64,000 nt of DNA, from NCBI GenBank assembly GCA_937974825.1, contig CALJVD010000117.1, forward strand, positions 38,894-102,893, given 5' to 3'. Below, in pieces: positions 37,746 to 47,655 of the stretch (position 1 is the stretch's first letter; each line of letters opens with the position of its first letter). Below the pieces are notes generated by a model, which was not told the DNA's origin, did no database searches, and worked only from the letters and a program-made list of their open reading frames with translations. This stretch comes from an uncultured Oceanospirillaceae bacterium (GTDB taxonomy: Bacteria > Pseudomonadota > Gammaproteobacteria > Pseudomonadales > Oceanobacteraceae). A program made the position numbers and the translations under genes.

Positions 37746-37902
37746 AAAGTAAAAAACCGTATAATATTGCTGCTATTTAGAGTCAGACCAAGATGTAAGT
37801 CAAAGAATTCAGAGCAAAGCTTGCGCCAAAAGTTTATAATTGTACGTCTTTAGCATTTATTGTTATACAAAATAGGCCGTTTTAAGAGCAGAATTTGTCA
37901 GT

Positions 37903-39174
37903 ATGGGCATCTGGACATTAGGTATCAACCATAAAACCGCATCAGTCGCCGTTCGTGAAAGGGTTTCATTCGACCCTGCGCAGATGCCTGTTGTATTGTC
38001 TGAGGTTAAAAGCCTTAAGCCAATTTCAGAAGTGGTCATTTTATCGACCTGTAATAGAACAGAAATCTATTACTCAGCACCCGATCAGGTAGAGCCATCT
38101 GAGTTAGTTGCGTGGCTGTCTGACTATCATAAGCTCGATCGTCAAGAGATTGAGCACGCTTTATACTTTTTAGAAACCGATCAAGCGGTGCAACACGCTA
38201 TGCGTGTTGCTAGCGGTTTAGACTCTCTAGTTTTGGGTGAGCCACAAATTCTTGGCCAAATGAAAGATGCCTATTCTATTGCCCAAGAAAGCGGCACGGT
38301 CGGGGCTGAACTCGGTCGCCTGTTCCGTCAAACCTTTTCTATTGCAAAGCGTGTTCGTACCGATACTTCTATTGGTGAAAACCCAGTGTCAGTGGCCTTT
38401 GCTGCAGTGCGTATGGCACAGCATATTTTCTCTGATATGAAAGAAAGTACCGCGCTACTCGTGGGCGCAGGTGAAACCATTGAATTAGTAGCGCGCCACT
38501 TATTCCAAGCGGGTGTGCGTAAACTCATTGTGGCTAACCGCACCTTAGCGCGTGCGCAACAGGTCGCCAATGAGTTCGGTGCTGAAGCAGTCTTGCTTGA
38601 AGACATTCCAGAAGCCTTAATTAATGCAGATATCATTATCTCATCGACAGCCAGTCCATTACCTATCATTGGTAAAGGCATGGTTGAGCGTGCCATGAAA
38701 AAGCGACGCCATAAGCCTATGTTTATGGTGGATATCGCCGTTCCTAGAGATATAGAAGAGGAAGTGGCTGAGGTTTCTGATGTGTATTTATATACGGTTG
38801 ATGACCTACGCGATATCATTGAAGAAAATATACGTTCGCGTGAAAGTGCCGCTGAACAAGCAGAGACGTTAATCTATTCTGGCGTTGAGCAATTTATGCG
38901 CGACCTGAAAGTGCTAGATGCCGTTAAGACCATTACAGAAGTTCGCACGCATGTTCATGACTTAAAAGATGAGCAGTTAGCGATTGCATTGAAAAAACTA
39001 AGTAACGGAGCCGATGCAGAACAAGTGCTGCGTCAGTTTGCTCATACTTTCACTAATAAAGTGCTTCATGCCCCTACGGTTTCCATGCGCCAGGCAAGTG
39101 CTGATGGGCGTTTAGATGTGTTGGATTGGAGTCGTGAACTTTTTAATTTAAACAAATTTGAATCTTCTAAGTAA
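37903..39174 (+). CDS. hemA: Glutamyl-tRNA reductase
   Basis: First committed enzyme of tetrapyrrole synthesis by the C5 route: reduces Glu-tRNA(Glu) to glutamate-1-semialdehyde. The 423-residue product has the catalytic Cys50 in LSTCNRTE, the GLNHKT-like GINHKTA start, and the NADPH loop LLVGAGETIE. It is divergent from the TPR lipoprotein gene and followed after 3 bases by prfA, the classic hemA-prfA-prmC operon. Confidence 0.97.
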   Translation: MGIWTLGINHKTASVAVRERVSFDPAQMPVVLSEVKSLKPISEVVILSTCNRTEIYYSAPDQVEPSELVAWLSDYHKLDRQEIEHALYFLETDQAVQHAMRVASGLDSLVLGEPQILGQMKDAYSIAQESGTVGAELGRLFRQTFSIAKRVRTDTSIGENPVSVAFAAVRMAQHIFSDMKESTALLVGAGETIELVARHLFQAGVRKLIVANRTLARAQQVANEFGAEAVLLEDIPEALINADIIISSTASPLPIIGKGMVERAMKKRRHKPMFMVDIAVPRDIEEEVAEVSDVYLYTVDDLRDIIEENIRSRESAAEQAETLIYSGVEQFMRDLKVLDAVKTITEVRTHVHDLKDEQLAIALKKLSNGADAEQVLRQFAHTFTNKVLHAPTVSMRQASADGRLDVLDWSRELFNLNKFESSK

Positions 39175-39177
39175 TTT

Positions 39178-40263
39178 ATGAAAAAATCTATCCTAGAAAA
39201 AATTGAGCAATTGCGTGACCGCTACGAAGAAGTTGGGCACTTGCTGTCTGAGCCCGATGCTGCGAATGATCAAAATCGCTTTCGTGATTTATCCAAAGAA
39301 TATGCCGAACTAGAAACCATCGCCCAAGCTTATACCGCTTATGAGCAATGTGTGGAAGATATCGAAGAAGCCAAGGTGCTAGTAGAAGACACCGATCCTG
39401 ATATGCGCGCTATGGGCGAAGAAGAGTTAGAAGCTGCAGAAGCTCGCAAGGCTGAACTAGAAGATGAAATTGAAATCTTGCTGCTACCCAAAGATCCAGA
39501 CGATGGCAGTAACGTATTGTTAGAAATACGTGCGGGTACCGGCGGTGATGAAGCCGCTATTTTTGCTGGTGACTTATTCCGCATGTACAGCCGTTACGCC
39601 GAAGAGCGCGGTTGGCGTGTAGAAGTGCTTAGTTCGCACGAAGGTGAGCACGGTGGTTTTAAAGAAATCATCAGCCGTATTAGTGGTACCGATGTTTACT
39701 CACAATTAAAATTTGAGTCTGGCGCGCATCGTGTGCAGCGTGTACCCGATACAGAAAGCCAAGGCCGTATTCATACCTCGGCTTGCACAGTGGCGGTGAT
39801 GCCAGAAGTAGAAAACGAAGACGAGATTGATATCAACAAAAACGATTTACGTATTGATACCTTCCGTGCATCTGGCGCTGGTGGTCAGCACGTAAACAAA
39901 ACAGACTCCGCTATTCGTATTACCCACTTGCCTACCGGCTTAGTGGTGGAATGTCAGGATGAGCGCTCGCAGCATAAGAACCGAGCACGAGCACTATCCA
40001 TCTTATCGACACGCTTACGTGATGCACAGCGTCAAGCGCATGAGGCAGAACAAGCCGCTGAACGTAAGAACCTAGTAGGTAGTGGTGACCGCTCTGAGCG
40101 TATTCGCACCTATAACTATCCGCAAGGGCGTGTGACCGATCACCGTATTAACCTAACCTTGTATAAGTTAGAAGAAATCGTTCAAGGTGATTTATCTCCT
40201 ATCATCGACCCTCTAGTGCGTGAGCACCAAGCCAACTTGCTTGCAGAAATGGCTGGTGGCTAA
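39178..40263 (+). CDS. prfA: Peptide chain release factor 1
   Basis: Recognises UAA and UAG stop codons. The 361 residues include the tripeptide codon-recognition site, here Pro-Asp-Thr (190-192), and the peptidyl-hydrolysis motif GGQ (235-237) in [13 protein letters not shown]. No Shine-Dalgarno is visible and it begins 3 bases after hemA, so it may be translated by coupling. Its stop codon overlaps the prmC start by one base. Confidence 0.97.
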   Translation: MKKSILEKIEQLRDRYEEVGHLLSEPDAANDQNRFRDLSKEYAELETIAQAYTAYEQCVEDIEEAKVLVEDTDPDMRAMGEEELEAAEARKAELEDEIEILLLPKDPDDGSNVLLEIRAGTGGDEAAIFAGDLFRMYSRYAEERGWRVEVLSSHEGEHGGFKEIISRISGTDVYSQLKFESGAHRVQRVPDTESQGRIHTSACTVAVMPEVENEDEIDINKNDLRIDTFRASGAGGQHVNKTDSAIRITHLPTGLVVECQDERSQHKNRARALSILSTRLRDAQRQAHEAEQAAERKNLVGSGDRSERIRTYNYPQGRVTDHRINLTLYKLEEIVQGDLSPIIDPLVREHQANLLAEMAGG

Positions 40264-41111
40264 TGCAGGTAGAGCATTGGCTGCTGCAGGCTAAGCAGCA
40301 GCTAGAGCAGTCTGGATCAGATAGCGCACGCTTGGATGCAGAAATATTGCTAGGCTATGCCTTAGACAAAAACCGTACTTGGTTATACACCCACAGTGAC
40401 TATGCGTTGAGCGATGTCGAGTTTGAGAGCCTTAATGGACTGCTCGAAAAGCGCATCGCCGGTCAGCCTATAGCCCACTTAGTAGGCGAGCGAGACTTTT
40501 GGAGTCTTACTCTAGAAGTTAACGCTAGCACGTTAATTCCTCGCCCTGATACCGAAACCTTGGTTGAGTGGGCACTCGAACTTCCTTTATTAGCCAACGC
40601 TCGTGTACTCGACTTAGGTACAGGAACGGGCGCCATTGCACTGGCCTTAGCCAGTGAACAGCCTTCTTGGCAAGTGATCGGGGTTGATAAAAGCGATGAT
40701 GCGGTTCAGTTAGCGCTTAACAATGCCCAGAAAAATCAGCTGCAACAGGTTGAGTTTAAAAGCTCGGATTGGTTTGAACAGGTCGCAGGCAGTTTTGATT
40801 TAATTGTCAGTAACCCACCTTATATCGATGGCCAAGACCCACACTTGCAACAAGGCGATGTACGCTTTGAACCTATGTCTGCATTGGTTGCTGAGCAGCA
40901 GGGTTTGGCTGATATTGTTCATATTATTGATCAAGCCCCACACTATTTGCGTGATCAAGCTTGGCTTTTAATTGAACATGGCTACCAACAAGCTGAGCAA
41001 GTCAGGGAGTTGCTCAAGGCTAAAGGCTTTCAGCAAGTAGAAACAAGGGAAGACCTAGGTGGGCAGCCACGCATAAGTGGCGGACAGTGGCGAGTACTGC
41101 GACAAAGCTAG
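40263..41111 (+). CDS. prmC: Peptide chain release factor N5-glutamine methyltransferase
   Basis: Methylates the Gln of the GGQ motif in RF1 and RF2. The 282-residue protein has an N-terminal helical domain, the SAM loop VLDLGTGTGAIALALA (115-130) and the substrate-binding NPPY (184-187). Its ATG overlaps the prfA stop, so the modifying enzyme is translated with its substrate. Confidence 0.96.
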   Translation: MQVEHWLLQAKQQLEQSGSDSARLDAEILLGYALDKNRTWLYTHSDYALSDVEFESLNGLLEKRIAGQPIAHLVGERDFWSLTLEVNASTLIPRPDTETLVEWALELPLLANARVLDLGTGTGAIALALASEQPSWQVIGVDKSDDAVQLALNNAQKNQLQQVEFKSSDWFEQVAGSFDLIVSNPPYIDGQDPHLQQGDVRFEPMSALVAEQQGLADIVHIIDQAPHYLRDQAWLLIEHGYQQAEQVRELLKAKGFQQVETREDLGGQPRISGGQWRVLRQS

Positions 41112-41269
41112 ACGTGGCGGCGATTATAATACAGATCCTCTAGAGCGCGTGTCGCCCCTTGTTATGCGCAGCCGCTTAAAAAAGTATACAAATCAATACT
41201 GTTGTTCCCCTTTGACTCTTGCTAAGGTCAGGCGGTCTGTATTATTTCAATAACAAAAATGAGGTCACT

Positions 41270-42493
41270 ATGGCAGATTCCCAGTTCGATATTGTTATTT
41301 TTGGCGCCACGAGTTTTGTCGGCGAAATTTTAACCGGTTATATGCACAAAACACTTGCTGACAATGGTGACGTAAAATGGGCCATTGCTGGGCGCAGTGA
41401 AGCCAAGCTACAAGAAGTTAAAGAAAAACATGGCGCCCAAAATGTACCGCACATAATTGCCGATGCAAATAACGAGCAGCAGCTCAGAGATATGGTCAAT
41501 CAGGCGCGTGTTATCGTCAGTACAGTAGGCCCTTATGCGCTGTACGGAGAACCTTTGGTTAAAGTATGTGTGGAAACCGGTACAGACTACTGCGACTTAA
41601 CCGGTGAAGTGCAGTGGTACAAACGCATGGTTGATAAATACGAATCACAAGCCAAGCAAAGCGGTGCGCGTATTGTGCACTGCAGCGGATTTGACTCACT
41701 GCCGTCGGACTTAGGCGTGTATTTTACGCAACAACAAGCCCAGCAAGCCTTTGGTGAAACTTGCCAACAAATTGATATGCGTGTCGCCAGGTTAAAAGGT
41801 GGGGCAAGTGGTGGTACGTTTGCCAGTATGATTAATATCGCTAAAGAGGCGGCTAAAGACCCAGCCTTACGCAAAGAACTACAAAACCCGTACAGTATTT
41901 GTCCACCGGATCATGGCTTTAAAACTCGCCAGCATAATGTGGGTGGTGCTGAGTTTGATAAAAATATAGGCGGCTGGATCGGACCTTTTGTTATGGCAGC
42001 GGTTAATACACGCGTAGTCCATCGCTCAAATGCATTGCAAGATAACGCTTATGGTCAAAACTTTAAATACAGTGAAGCCATGATGATGGGCAAAGGGAAA
42101 AAGGGCGAGAAGCGCGCTAAAAGCATGGGGCGTATGCTTAAGTGGTTTATGATATTGGCTGCAATAGCGCCTACCCGCTGGTTATTGGAAAAGTTTATTC
42201 CTCAGCCGGGCGAAGGTCCCACTCCAAAAGAACAAGAGGAAGGTATGTTTGATATGCGCTTCTTTGGGCAAACCGTTAGCGGTAAAAGAATAGTCACTAA
42301 AGTTGTGGGTGACCGTGACCCTGGTTATGGCAGCACGGCAAAGATGCTTGGCCAAGCAGCACTTTGTTTAGCAAGTATTGATAAAGAAGCCAAAGTTGGA
42401 GGCTTTTGGACGCCTGCCAGTATTTATCAGGATGGTCTAATTGAACGATTACAGAAGTACAGTGGATTAACCTTTGAGGTTTTAGAACCGTAA
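41270..42493 (+). CDS. Saccharopine dehydrogenase-like oxidoreductase
   Basis: Trans-acting enoyl-reductase/saccharopine-reductase-like protein of 407 residues. The N-terminal Rossmann fold reads IVIFGATSFVGEIL, followed by STVGPYALYGEPLV and the segment HCSGFDSLPSDLGVY. These resemble mycobacterial Rv2449c-type proteins and eukaryotic SCCPDH; the substrate is unknown and lysine metabolism should not be assumed. The ATG at 41270 has a GAGG site; an in-frame TTG at 41219 is rejected. A weak membrane segment lies near residue 290. Confidence 0.85.
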   Translation: MADSQFDIVIFGATSFVGEILTGYMHKTLADNGDVKWAIAGRSEAKLQEVKEKHGAQNVPHIIADANNEQQLRDMVNQARVIVSTVGPYALYGEPLVKVCVETGTDYCDLTGEVQWYKRMVDKYESQAKQSGARIVHCSGFDSLPSDLGVYFTQQQAQQAFGETCQQIDMRVARLKGGASGGTFASMINIAKEAAKDPALRKELQNPYSICPPDHGFKTRQHNVGGAEFDKNIGGWIGPFVMAAVNTRVVHRSNALQDNAYGQNFKYSEAMMMGKGKKGEKRAKSMGRMLKWFMILAAIAPTRWLLEKFIPQPGEGPTPKEQEEGMFDMRFFGQTVSGKRIVTKVVGDRDPGYGSTAKMLGQAALCLASIDKEAKVGGFWTPASIYQDGLIERLQKYSGLTFEVLEP

Positions 42494-42537
42494 CAGTTAA
42501 TGACCGTGCAAAATACAGACTGTGAATAAGTGAGTTA

Positions 42538-42564
42538 AAAAAAGAGGGCGTTGCCCTCTTTTTT
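42538..42564. terminator. Bidirectional terminator before diaA
   Basis: AAAAAAGAGGGC (42538-42549) pairs with GCCCTCTTTTTT (42553-42564), 12 bp with a 3-base loop, between convergent genes. Confidence 0.88.
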
Positions 42565-42608
42565 ATGCCGTCTAAATTAATTGCTTGGTTGCAAGCAAAT
42601 AAACAATA

Positions 42609-43217
<609 letters not shown>

Positions 43218-43221
43218 CTAA

Positions 43222-43599
43222 TTAGGCAAATGCGTTTTTAATCCATTCAAACGTTATCGGATCGCCTTGTCCAGATAAAACATCAAAGCGACAAAAGGGC
43301 GGCGTATTACCAAAGTGCATTTGTAGGTAATATTCAGCCGTCCTTAACAGTTTGTTTATTTTACTGCGAGTAATACTTTCAGCACCACTGCCGTGCTCAT
43401 TATCTGCGCGATAACGAACCTCAACAAACACTAAAACATCATCTTGCCACATTATAAGATCAATCTCTCCACCTTTAAGGGTGAAGTTTTTCTCTATTAA
43501 CGTCAGACCGCGTTCGCTTAACCAAGTTTCAGCAAGCTGTTCAATAGCATGCCCCTTATGACGGCGACTAAGGCCTGGAGCTGAATAATCCTTATTCAT
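43222..43599 (-). CDS. yraN: UPF0102 family protein YraN
   Basis: Small protein of the UPF0102 family with an endonuclease-like fold. The 125 residues show the GGEIDLIM motif and VFVEVRYR, matching the E-x-D...E-x-K type active-site pattern of restriction-like nucleases, although the last position here is Arg. It lies between lpoA and diaA, as in most gammaproteobacteria. The cellular role is not established. Confidence 0.93.
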   Translation of the reverse strand: MNKDYSAPGLSRRHKGHAIEQLAETWLSERGLTLIEKNFTLKGGEIDLIMWQDDVLVFVEVRYRADNEHGSGAESITRSKINKLLRTAEYYLQMHFGNTPPFCRFDVLSGQGDPITFEWIKNAFA

Positions 43600-43620
43600 A
43601 GGTTGTCCTTATATTAAGTA

Positions 43621-45411
43621 CTAGCGAGCGCTTACACGCTGCGGTTTACCACCTCTAAACTGGGTGCATTGACTGCGACGCACAACACGTCTTTCGTTGT
43701 CGACTTGCAGAGAGCCAGTGCTGCCAAATACCTGACTGTTTGGAGAGGCCTCTAATTGATGCAAATACGGTAGTAAACGGAAGGCATCGACGCCCATAGC
43801 GTATAGGCGTGCATAATTGCCTTGGCCTTTAACGGCCTGCTCAACTTGTTCGTATAGTTCACTCTTTTGTAGTAGCCATGGTGTGTCGCAGAAAACAATA
43901 CCGTTTAAGTCTCTGTCTTTGCTTGGGTTAGGCTCACCAGAATAAACGTGAGACGTTGAGTAGACAGGAATATCAGCAGCAAAGTTAAAGGCTAGAGTGG
44001 GTTTAATTTGTCTGGCTTGTTGCGGCAGTGCCACTAAGAATAACCAGTCGGCATCTTCTCGGCGACGGGGTTCAAATTCGGTGTTTTGACGCAGAATTTG
44101 GCGCATGCGGCGGTAGCGTGTTTGGCTATCGGTAACGTTCAGCAAGGTGCGGATATCGGGGTTGTAATCTTGGCGAGCAGGATACGAATGATGGGCGTTA
44201 ATAGTGCCGCCTAATTCTAACCAACGTTGTTCAAAGGCTTGGTACACACGCAACCCCCAATTGCCGGCAGGAGTTAATACTAAGGCATTGCGTTTACCAT
44301 CTTGCCAGGCTTTGTCTGCAATTTGCTTGGCTTCGTCTTCAGCGGCTAAACCAAATTGAAATAAATTCAGAGGCGTTTCATTGCTATCAAAGCGGTCGCT
44401 GTAGTTTAGCGCTAAGGTAGGTAACGGTAAGCTTTCGCGCTCAGATAGCTCTTGTACAATGGGCTTTTGCACAGGTCCTATTAGCCATTGGGCACCGTCA
44501 AACTGGGCTTGGGCATAAGCATTGTTAATGTCGTCTGTTTTAAGGCTGTCGTAGACAAGAATGCTGGGTACTTGGTACCCCTTATTTAATGACTCGTAGT
44601 AAGCAGCCATAAAACCATCACGAATAGCAGTTCCTGTTTTGGCTAAAGGCCCCGATAAAGGCAGCAAGAGTGCAATTTGATCAGGACGGTTTTCGGAAAT
44701 CTCTTGCAATTGATTTAAACGGCCAGGCAGCTTTAAACTGGCTGGGTGCTTAGGGTTTGCTTGAAGCCAGTCGGCAATAGCAACCAGTTGCTCATCAATG
44801 GTTAAGCGTGAGTTACGGTTAATGAGCGCTAACTCTACCCACTGACCAAACAGATCGTTGGTTTGTTGGTCTGACCACTCTCTTAATACTTCTTCATCTA
44901 ACGATAATAAGTCACGCCAAATAAGCTCATGGTTTAAGGCAGCGTCGTCTTCAGACAAGTTTGAAGCGTGCATAACACGAATACGAGCGGCTTCTAAAAA
45001 TTGACCGTTCGCTTCATACCAACGTGCTCTAAGTTGACTGTAACGAATGCTTTGGGCGTTTGAAGCAGAGGCTGTGAGCTTAGCCACGTCTTGCAAGAAA
45101 AGCTCAGCCAGCATGGGTTCATTCAGTGCTAGATGCAGTTCGGCAGAAGTGAGGGCGAAGTCGATTTCTTCGCTTGAGTTTAACGTACGGTTTTCCAGTT
45201 GTTGCAATGCGTGTTCAGCATTGTCAAACTCACCGTTAGTAATGGCATTTTGGGCCAACGTTAATAATTGTTGATTAACCGATAGTGCGGTTTTAGGTGT
45301 AGTATCAGGACTCGTTGCACAGCCACTGAGCACCAGGCAAGCAACAAGAGTAAACAACCCTAATGTACGAAAAATACTGTTTGAATAATTCTTAGGTAAC
45401 GCTTTAAGCAT
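43621..45411 (-). CDS. lpoA: Penicillin-binding protein activator LpoA
   Basis: Outer-membrane lipoprotein that activates PBP1a. The chosen start gives 596 residues with lipobox VLSGC, an N-terminal TPR-like helical domain (about 40-250) and a C-terminal periplasmic-binding-protein-like domain (about 255-590, starting IALLLPLSGPLAKTG). An in-frame upstream ATG at 45624 would run across the rsmI gene and is rejected. The start codon overlaps that of the divergent rsmI by two bases. Confidence 0.9.
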   Translation of the reverse strand: MLKALPKNYSNSIFRTLGLFTLVACLVLSGCATSPDTTPKTALSVNQQLLTLAQNAITNGEFDNAEHALQQLENRTLNSSEEIDFALTSAELHLALNEPMLAELFLQDVAKLTASASNAQSIRYSQLRARWYEANGQFLEAARIRVMHASNLSEDDAALNHELIWRDLLSLDEEVLREWSDQQTNDLFGQWVELALINRNSRLTIDEQLVAIADWLQANPKHPASLKLPGRLNQLQEISENRPDQIALLLPLSGPLAKTGTAIRDGFMAAYYESLNKGYQVPSILVYDSLKTDDINNAYAQAQFDGAQWLIGPVQKPIVQELSERESLPLPTLALNYSDRFDSNETPLNLFQFGLAAEDEAKQIADKAWQDGKRNALVLTPAGNWGLRVYQAFEQRWLELGGTINAHHSYPARQDYNPDIRTLLNVTDSQTRYRRMRQILRQNTEFEPRRREDADWLFLVALPQQARQIKPTLAFNFAADIPVYSTSHVYSGEPNPSKDRDLNGIVFCDTPWLLQKSELYEQVEQAVKGQGNYARLYAMGVDAFRLLPYLHQLEASPNSQVFGSTGSLQVDNERRVVRRSQCTQFRGGKPQRVSAR

Positions 45412-46267
45412 GAATTCCAATTCCAAAAACCTTGCGGGCATATTGTACATAGTCGCTACCCCAATAGGTAATTTATTTGATATTAGCGAACGAGCCAAAC
45501 AAACACTCGACAGTGTTGACTTGGTAGCCTGTGAAGATACGAGGCATACCAGTAAATTGTTGCAGCATCTTGGCTTAAAGAAGAAGCTAATATCGCTGCA
45601 TGAGCACAATGAAACTGACCGCATTGCTCAAGTAGCGAGCATGTTAACAGAGGGGCAATCTATTGCTCTAGTTTCCGATGCTGGTACCCCTTTAATTTCT
45701 GATCCAGGTTATCCGCTTGTTCAAGCGCTAAGACAACAAGGATTTCAAATAACTCCCATTCCAGGTGCAAGTGCCATTATTACGGCATTAAGCGCAGCGG
45801 GTTTGCCGACCAATCGTTTTACATTTGAAGGCTTTTTACCACACAAAACGGGCGCTAAAAAAGAAAAGCTAGAAGAGCTGGTGCAAGAACCACGCACTAT
45901 GGTGTTTTATGAAGCCAAGCACCGTATATTGTCGACTTTAGAAGTGATGGCTGAAGTGTTTGGTGAAGAGCGACAAGCCTGTGTTGCTCGTGAGCTAACT
46001 AAAACGTTTGAAACTTTTTATTCGGGCAACTTAACGAATATTCTTGAACAGCTTCAAGCAAGCAGTGACCACCAAAAAGGCGAGTTTGTAGTCATGTTGG
46101 CTGGTAATCCTGAGCCTATGAAGGCTAATGCTATGCATACCGATAAGTTACTGCGTTTATTGGCGGAAGAGTTACCGCCTAAAAAAGCAGCGGCTATTGT
46201 TTCTGCGGTAACCGGTGAGAATAAAAAAGAGTTATATACCCAAGTGCTGAGCTATAAAAAGGAATAG
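45410..46267 (+). CDS. rsmI: 16S rRNA (cytidine(1402)-2'-O)-methyltransferase RsmI
   Basis: Methylates the 2'-OH of C1402 in the decoding centre. The 285-residue tetrapyrrole-methylase-fold protein has LYIVATPIGNLFDISERA, the CEDTRHTSKLL segment, VSDAGTPLISDPGYPLV and IPGASAIITALSAAGLP. The ATG at 45410 shares two bases with the lpoA start on the other strand. Divergent rsmI and lpoA are usual, but the overlap is not. Confidence 0.95.
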   Translation: MNSNSKNLAGILYIVATPIGNLFDISERAKQTLDSVDLVACEDTRHTSKLLQHLGLKKKLISLHEHNETDRIAQVASMLTEGQSIALVSDAGTPLISDPGYPLVQALRQQGFQITPIPGASAIITALSAAGLPTNRFTFEGFLPHKTGAKKEKLEELVQEPRTMVFYEAKHRILSTLEVMAEVFGEERQACVARELTKTFETFYSGNLTNILEQLQASSDHQKGEFVVMLAGNPEPMKANAMHTDKLLRLLAEELPPKKAAAIVSAVTGENKKELYTQVLSYKKE

Positions 46268-46348
46268 ATAAAAACCGACAGAGATGCGATTAAAGTTGTG
46301 CTGAAGGCTAAGAAAATTATCTTTAACGCAAGATTTAGTATTTATAAT

Positions 46349-46377
46349 TTAACATTAGTGTCATATCTGTTTAAACT
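46349..46377 (+). promoter_or_regulatory. Putative rnpB promoter
   Basis: -35 TTAACA (46349-46354, five of six) and -10 TAAACT (46372-46377, four of six) with a 17-base spacer. The RNase P RNA 5' end at about 46387 falls within ten bases of the -10. Confidence 0.6.
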
Positions 46378-46386
46378 CCGCTGCTT

Positions 46387-46738
<352 letters not shown>

Positions 46739-46751
46739 AATTTATTTCTTA

Positions 46752-46783
46752 GCGCATTCCTGAAGGTAAGGAGTGTGCTTTCG
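46752..46783 (+). terminator. Likely rnpB terminator
   Basis: GCGCATTCCT (46752-46761) pairs with AGGAGTGTGC (46769-46778) with two G-U pairs, followed by TTTCG. It is 13 bases after the RNase P RNA. Confidence 0.55.
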
Positions 46784-46796
46784 TAGAGACTAAGTT

Positions 46797-47423
46797 ATGG
46801 CATGCAATTATAAAAAATACATTGGTAGTCTTCTCAGTCTAACCGCGTTTTTTGCATTTGTTCTTTTACCAGATGTTATTTACGGTTGGATGAGTGAGTC
46901 GTTTCAAGCGGATACGAGTCTTAAAAATATTTTTATAGCGCTGATCATTGCTTTGTTCCTCAATTTTACTGCATCACGTAGAGTCAGTGTGGGCTTACTA
47001 ACTCTCTTTTTTATCATGCAGGCATCGCAACTATTACATTTGCATTGTTATGGTAGCTATTATGGCGCCAGTGAAATAGGCGTTATGCTGCAAGGCTATA
47101 TGGTTGCTCCTGAGCAATCGCTTACTAACCCAGTCTTCTGGGGAGTGCCTATTGCCGCCTCATTAGTGCTGTACCTAGTGGCATTGGCCGTTCACTTATT
47201 CTTTTTCACCGAATCTCCTAAAGCTCCGTTTTTGTCATTGTTGTTTGTTGTTGCTTTGCTGGTTCCGTTTTTACAGGCTTTAAGTGAAGATACATCGGGT
47301 AAGTTTTTACCTAATTCGAATCACTTGTCGTTAAAAAACAGCCTTTACTCAGCATCAGATTATGCTGCTGCTAAGGTTAAGATTTTCATAAATGAAATCG
47401 AACAAGACACTGCCGAGCAATAA
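46797..47423 (+). CDS. Membrane protein resembling the N-terminal domain of sulfatase-type transferases
   Basis: A 208-residue protein with about five membrane segments (near 10-28, 42-60, 62-82, 113-135, 140-160). The layout, and features such as GSYYGASEIGVML after the third helix and the trailing NHLSLKNSLYSASDY, recall the membrane domain of EptA/LtaS-like phospholipid-derived transferases. No catalytic sulfatase domain follows; the next 230 bases are non-coding in all frames. It may be an orphan domain or a truncated gene. The family call is inference. No clear ribosome binding site. Confidence 0.55.
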   Translation: MACNYKKYIGSLLSLTAFFAFVLLPDVIYGWMSESFQADTSLKNIFIALIIALFLNFTASRRVSVGLLTLFFIMQASQLLHLHCYGSYYGASEIGVMLQGYMVAPEQSLTNPVFWGVPIAASLVLYLVALAVHLFFFTESPKAPFLSLLFVVALLVPFLQALSEDTSGKFLPNSNHLSLKNSLYSASDYAAAKVKIFINEIEQDTAEQ

Positions 47424-47468
47424 TTAAACTCGCCCTGCTAACATTCCATTCTGCAAAGAATTCGTAAT

Positions 47469-47535
47469 TAACCCCTAGCGCCTACGGAATTGTATAAGAT
47501 GTTTATGGGCTTATAGTCGCGACGCTCGGGGGTTA
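47469..47535 (+). repeat. Long inverted repeat in the gap before tpm
   Basis: TAACCCC (47469-47475) pairs with GGGGTTA (47529-47535) and AGCG (47477-47480) with CGCT (47523-47526), enclosing 42 bases. CCTACGGA occurs inside (47481-47488) and again just outside (47541-47548). It could be a structured RNA or a degraded element in the 232-base gap; there is no T run that would make it a terminator. Confidence 0.4.
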
Positions 47536-47655
47536 GTAAACCTACGGAGCTTGAAATACCGCTGTTAGTCCTTATCTATAGAGTCAATGAGACTCCATAA
47601 AAACTTACCTTTAAATGCTTTTCTTTAAATCAATAACTGAATTAGACACCCTTAT

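Noticed and set aside
38328..38819. Minus-strand open frame (163 codons)
   Set aside because: Antisense shadow of hemA.
45412..45624. N-terminal extension of lpoA
   Set aside because: It is antisense to the start of rsmI and would place 71 residues ahead of the lipoprotein signal peptide.
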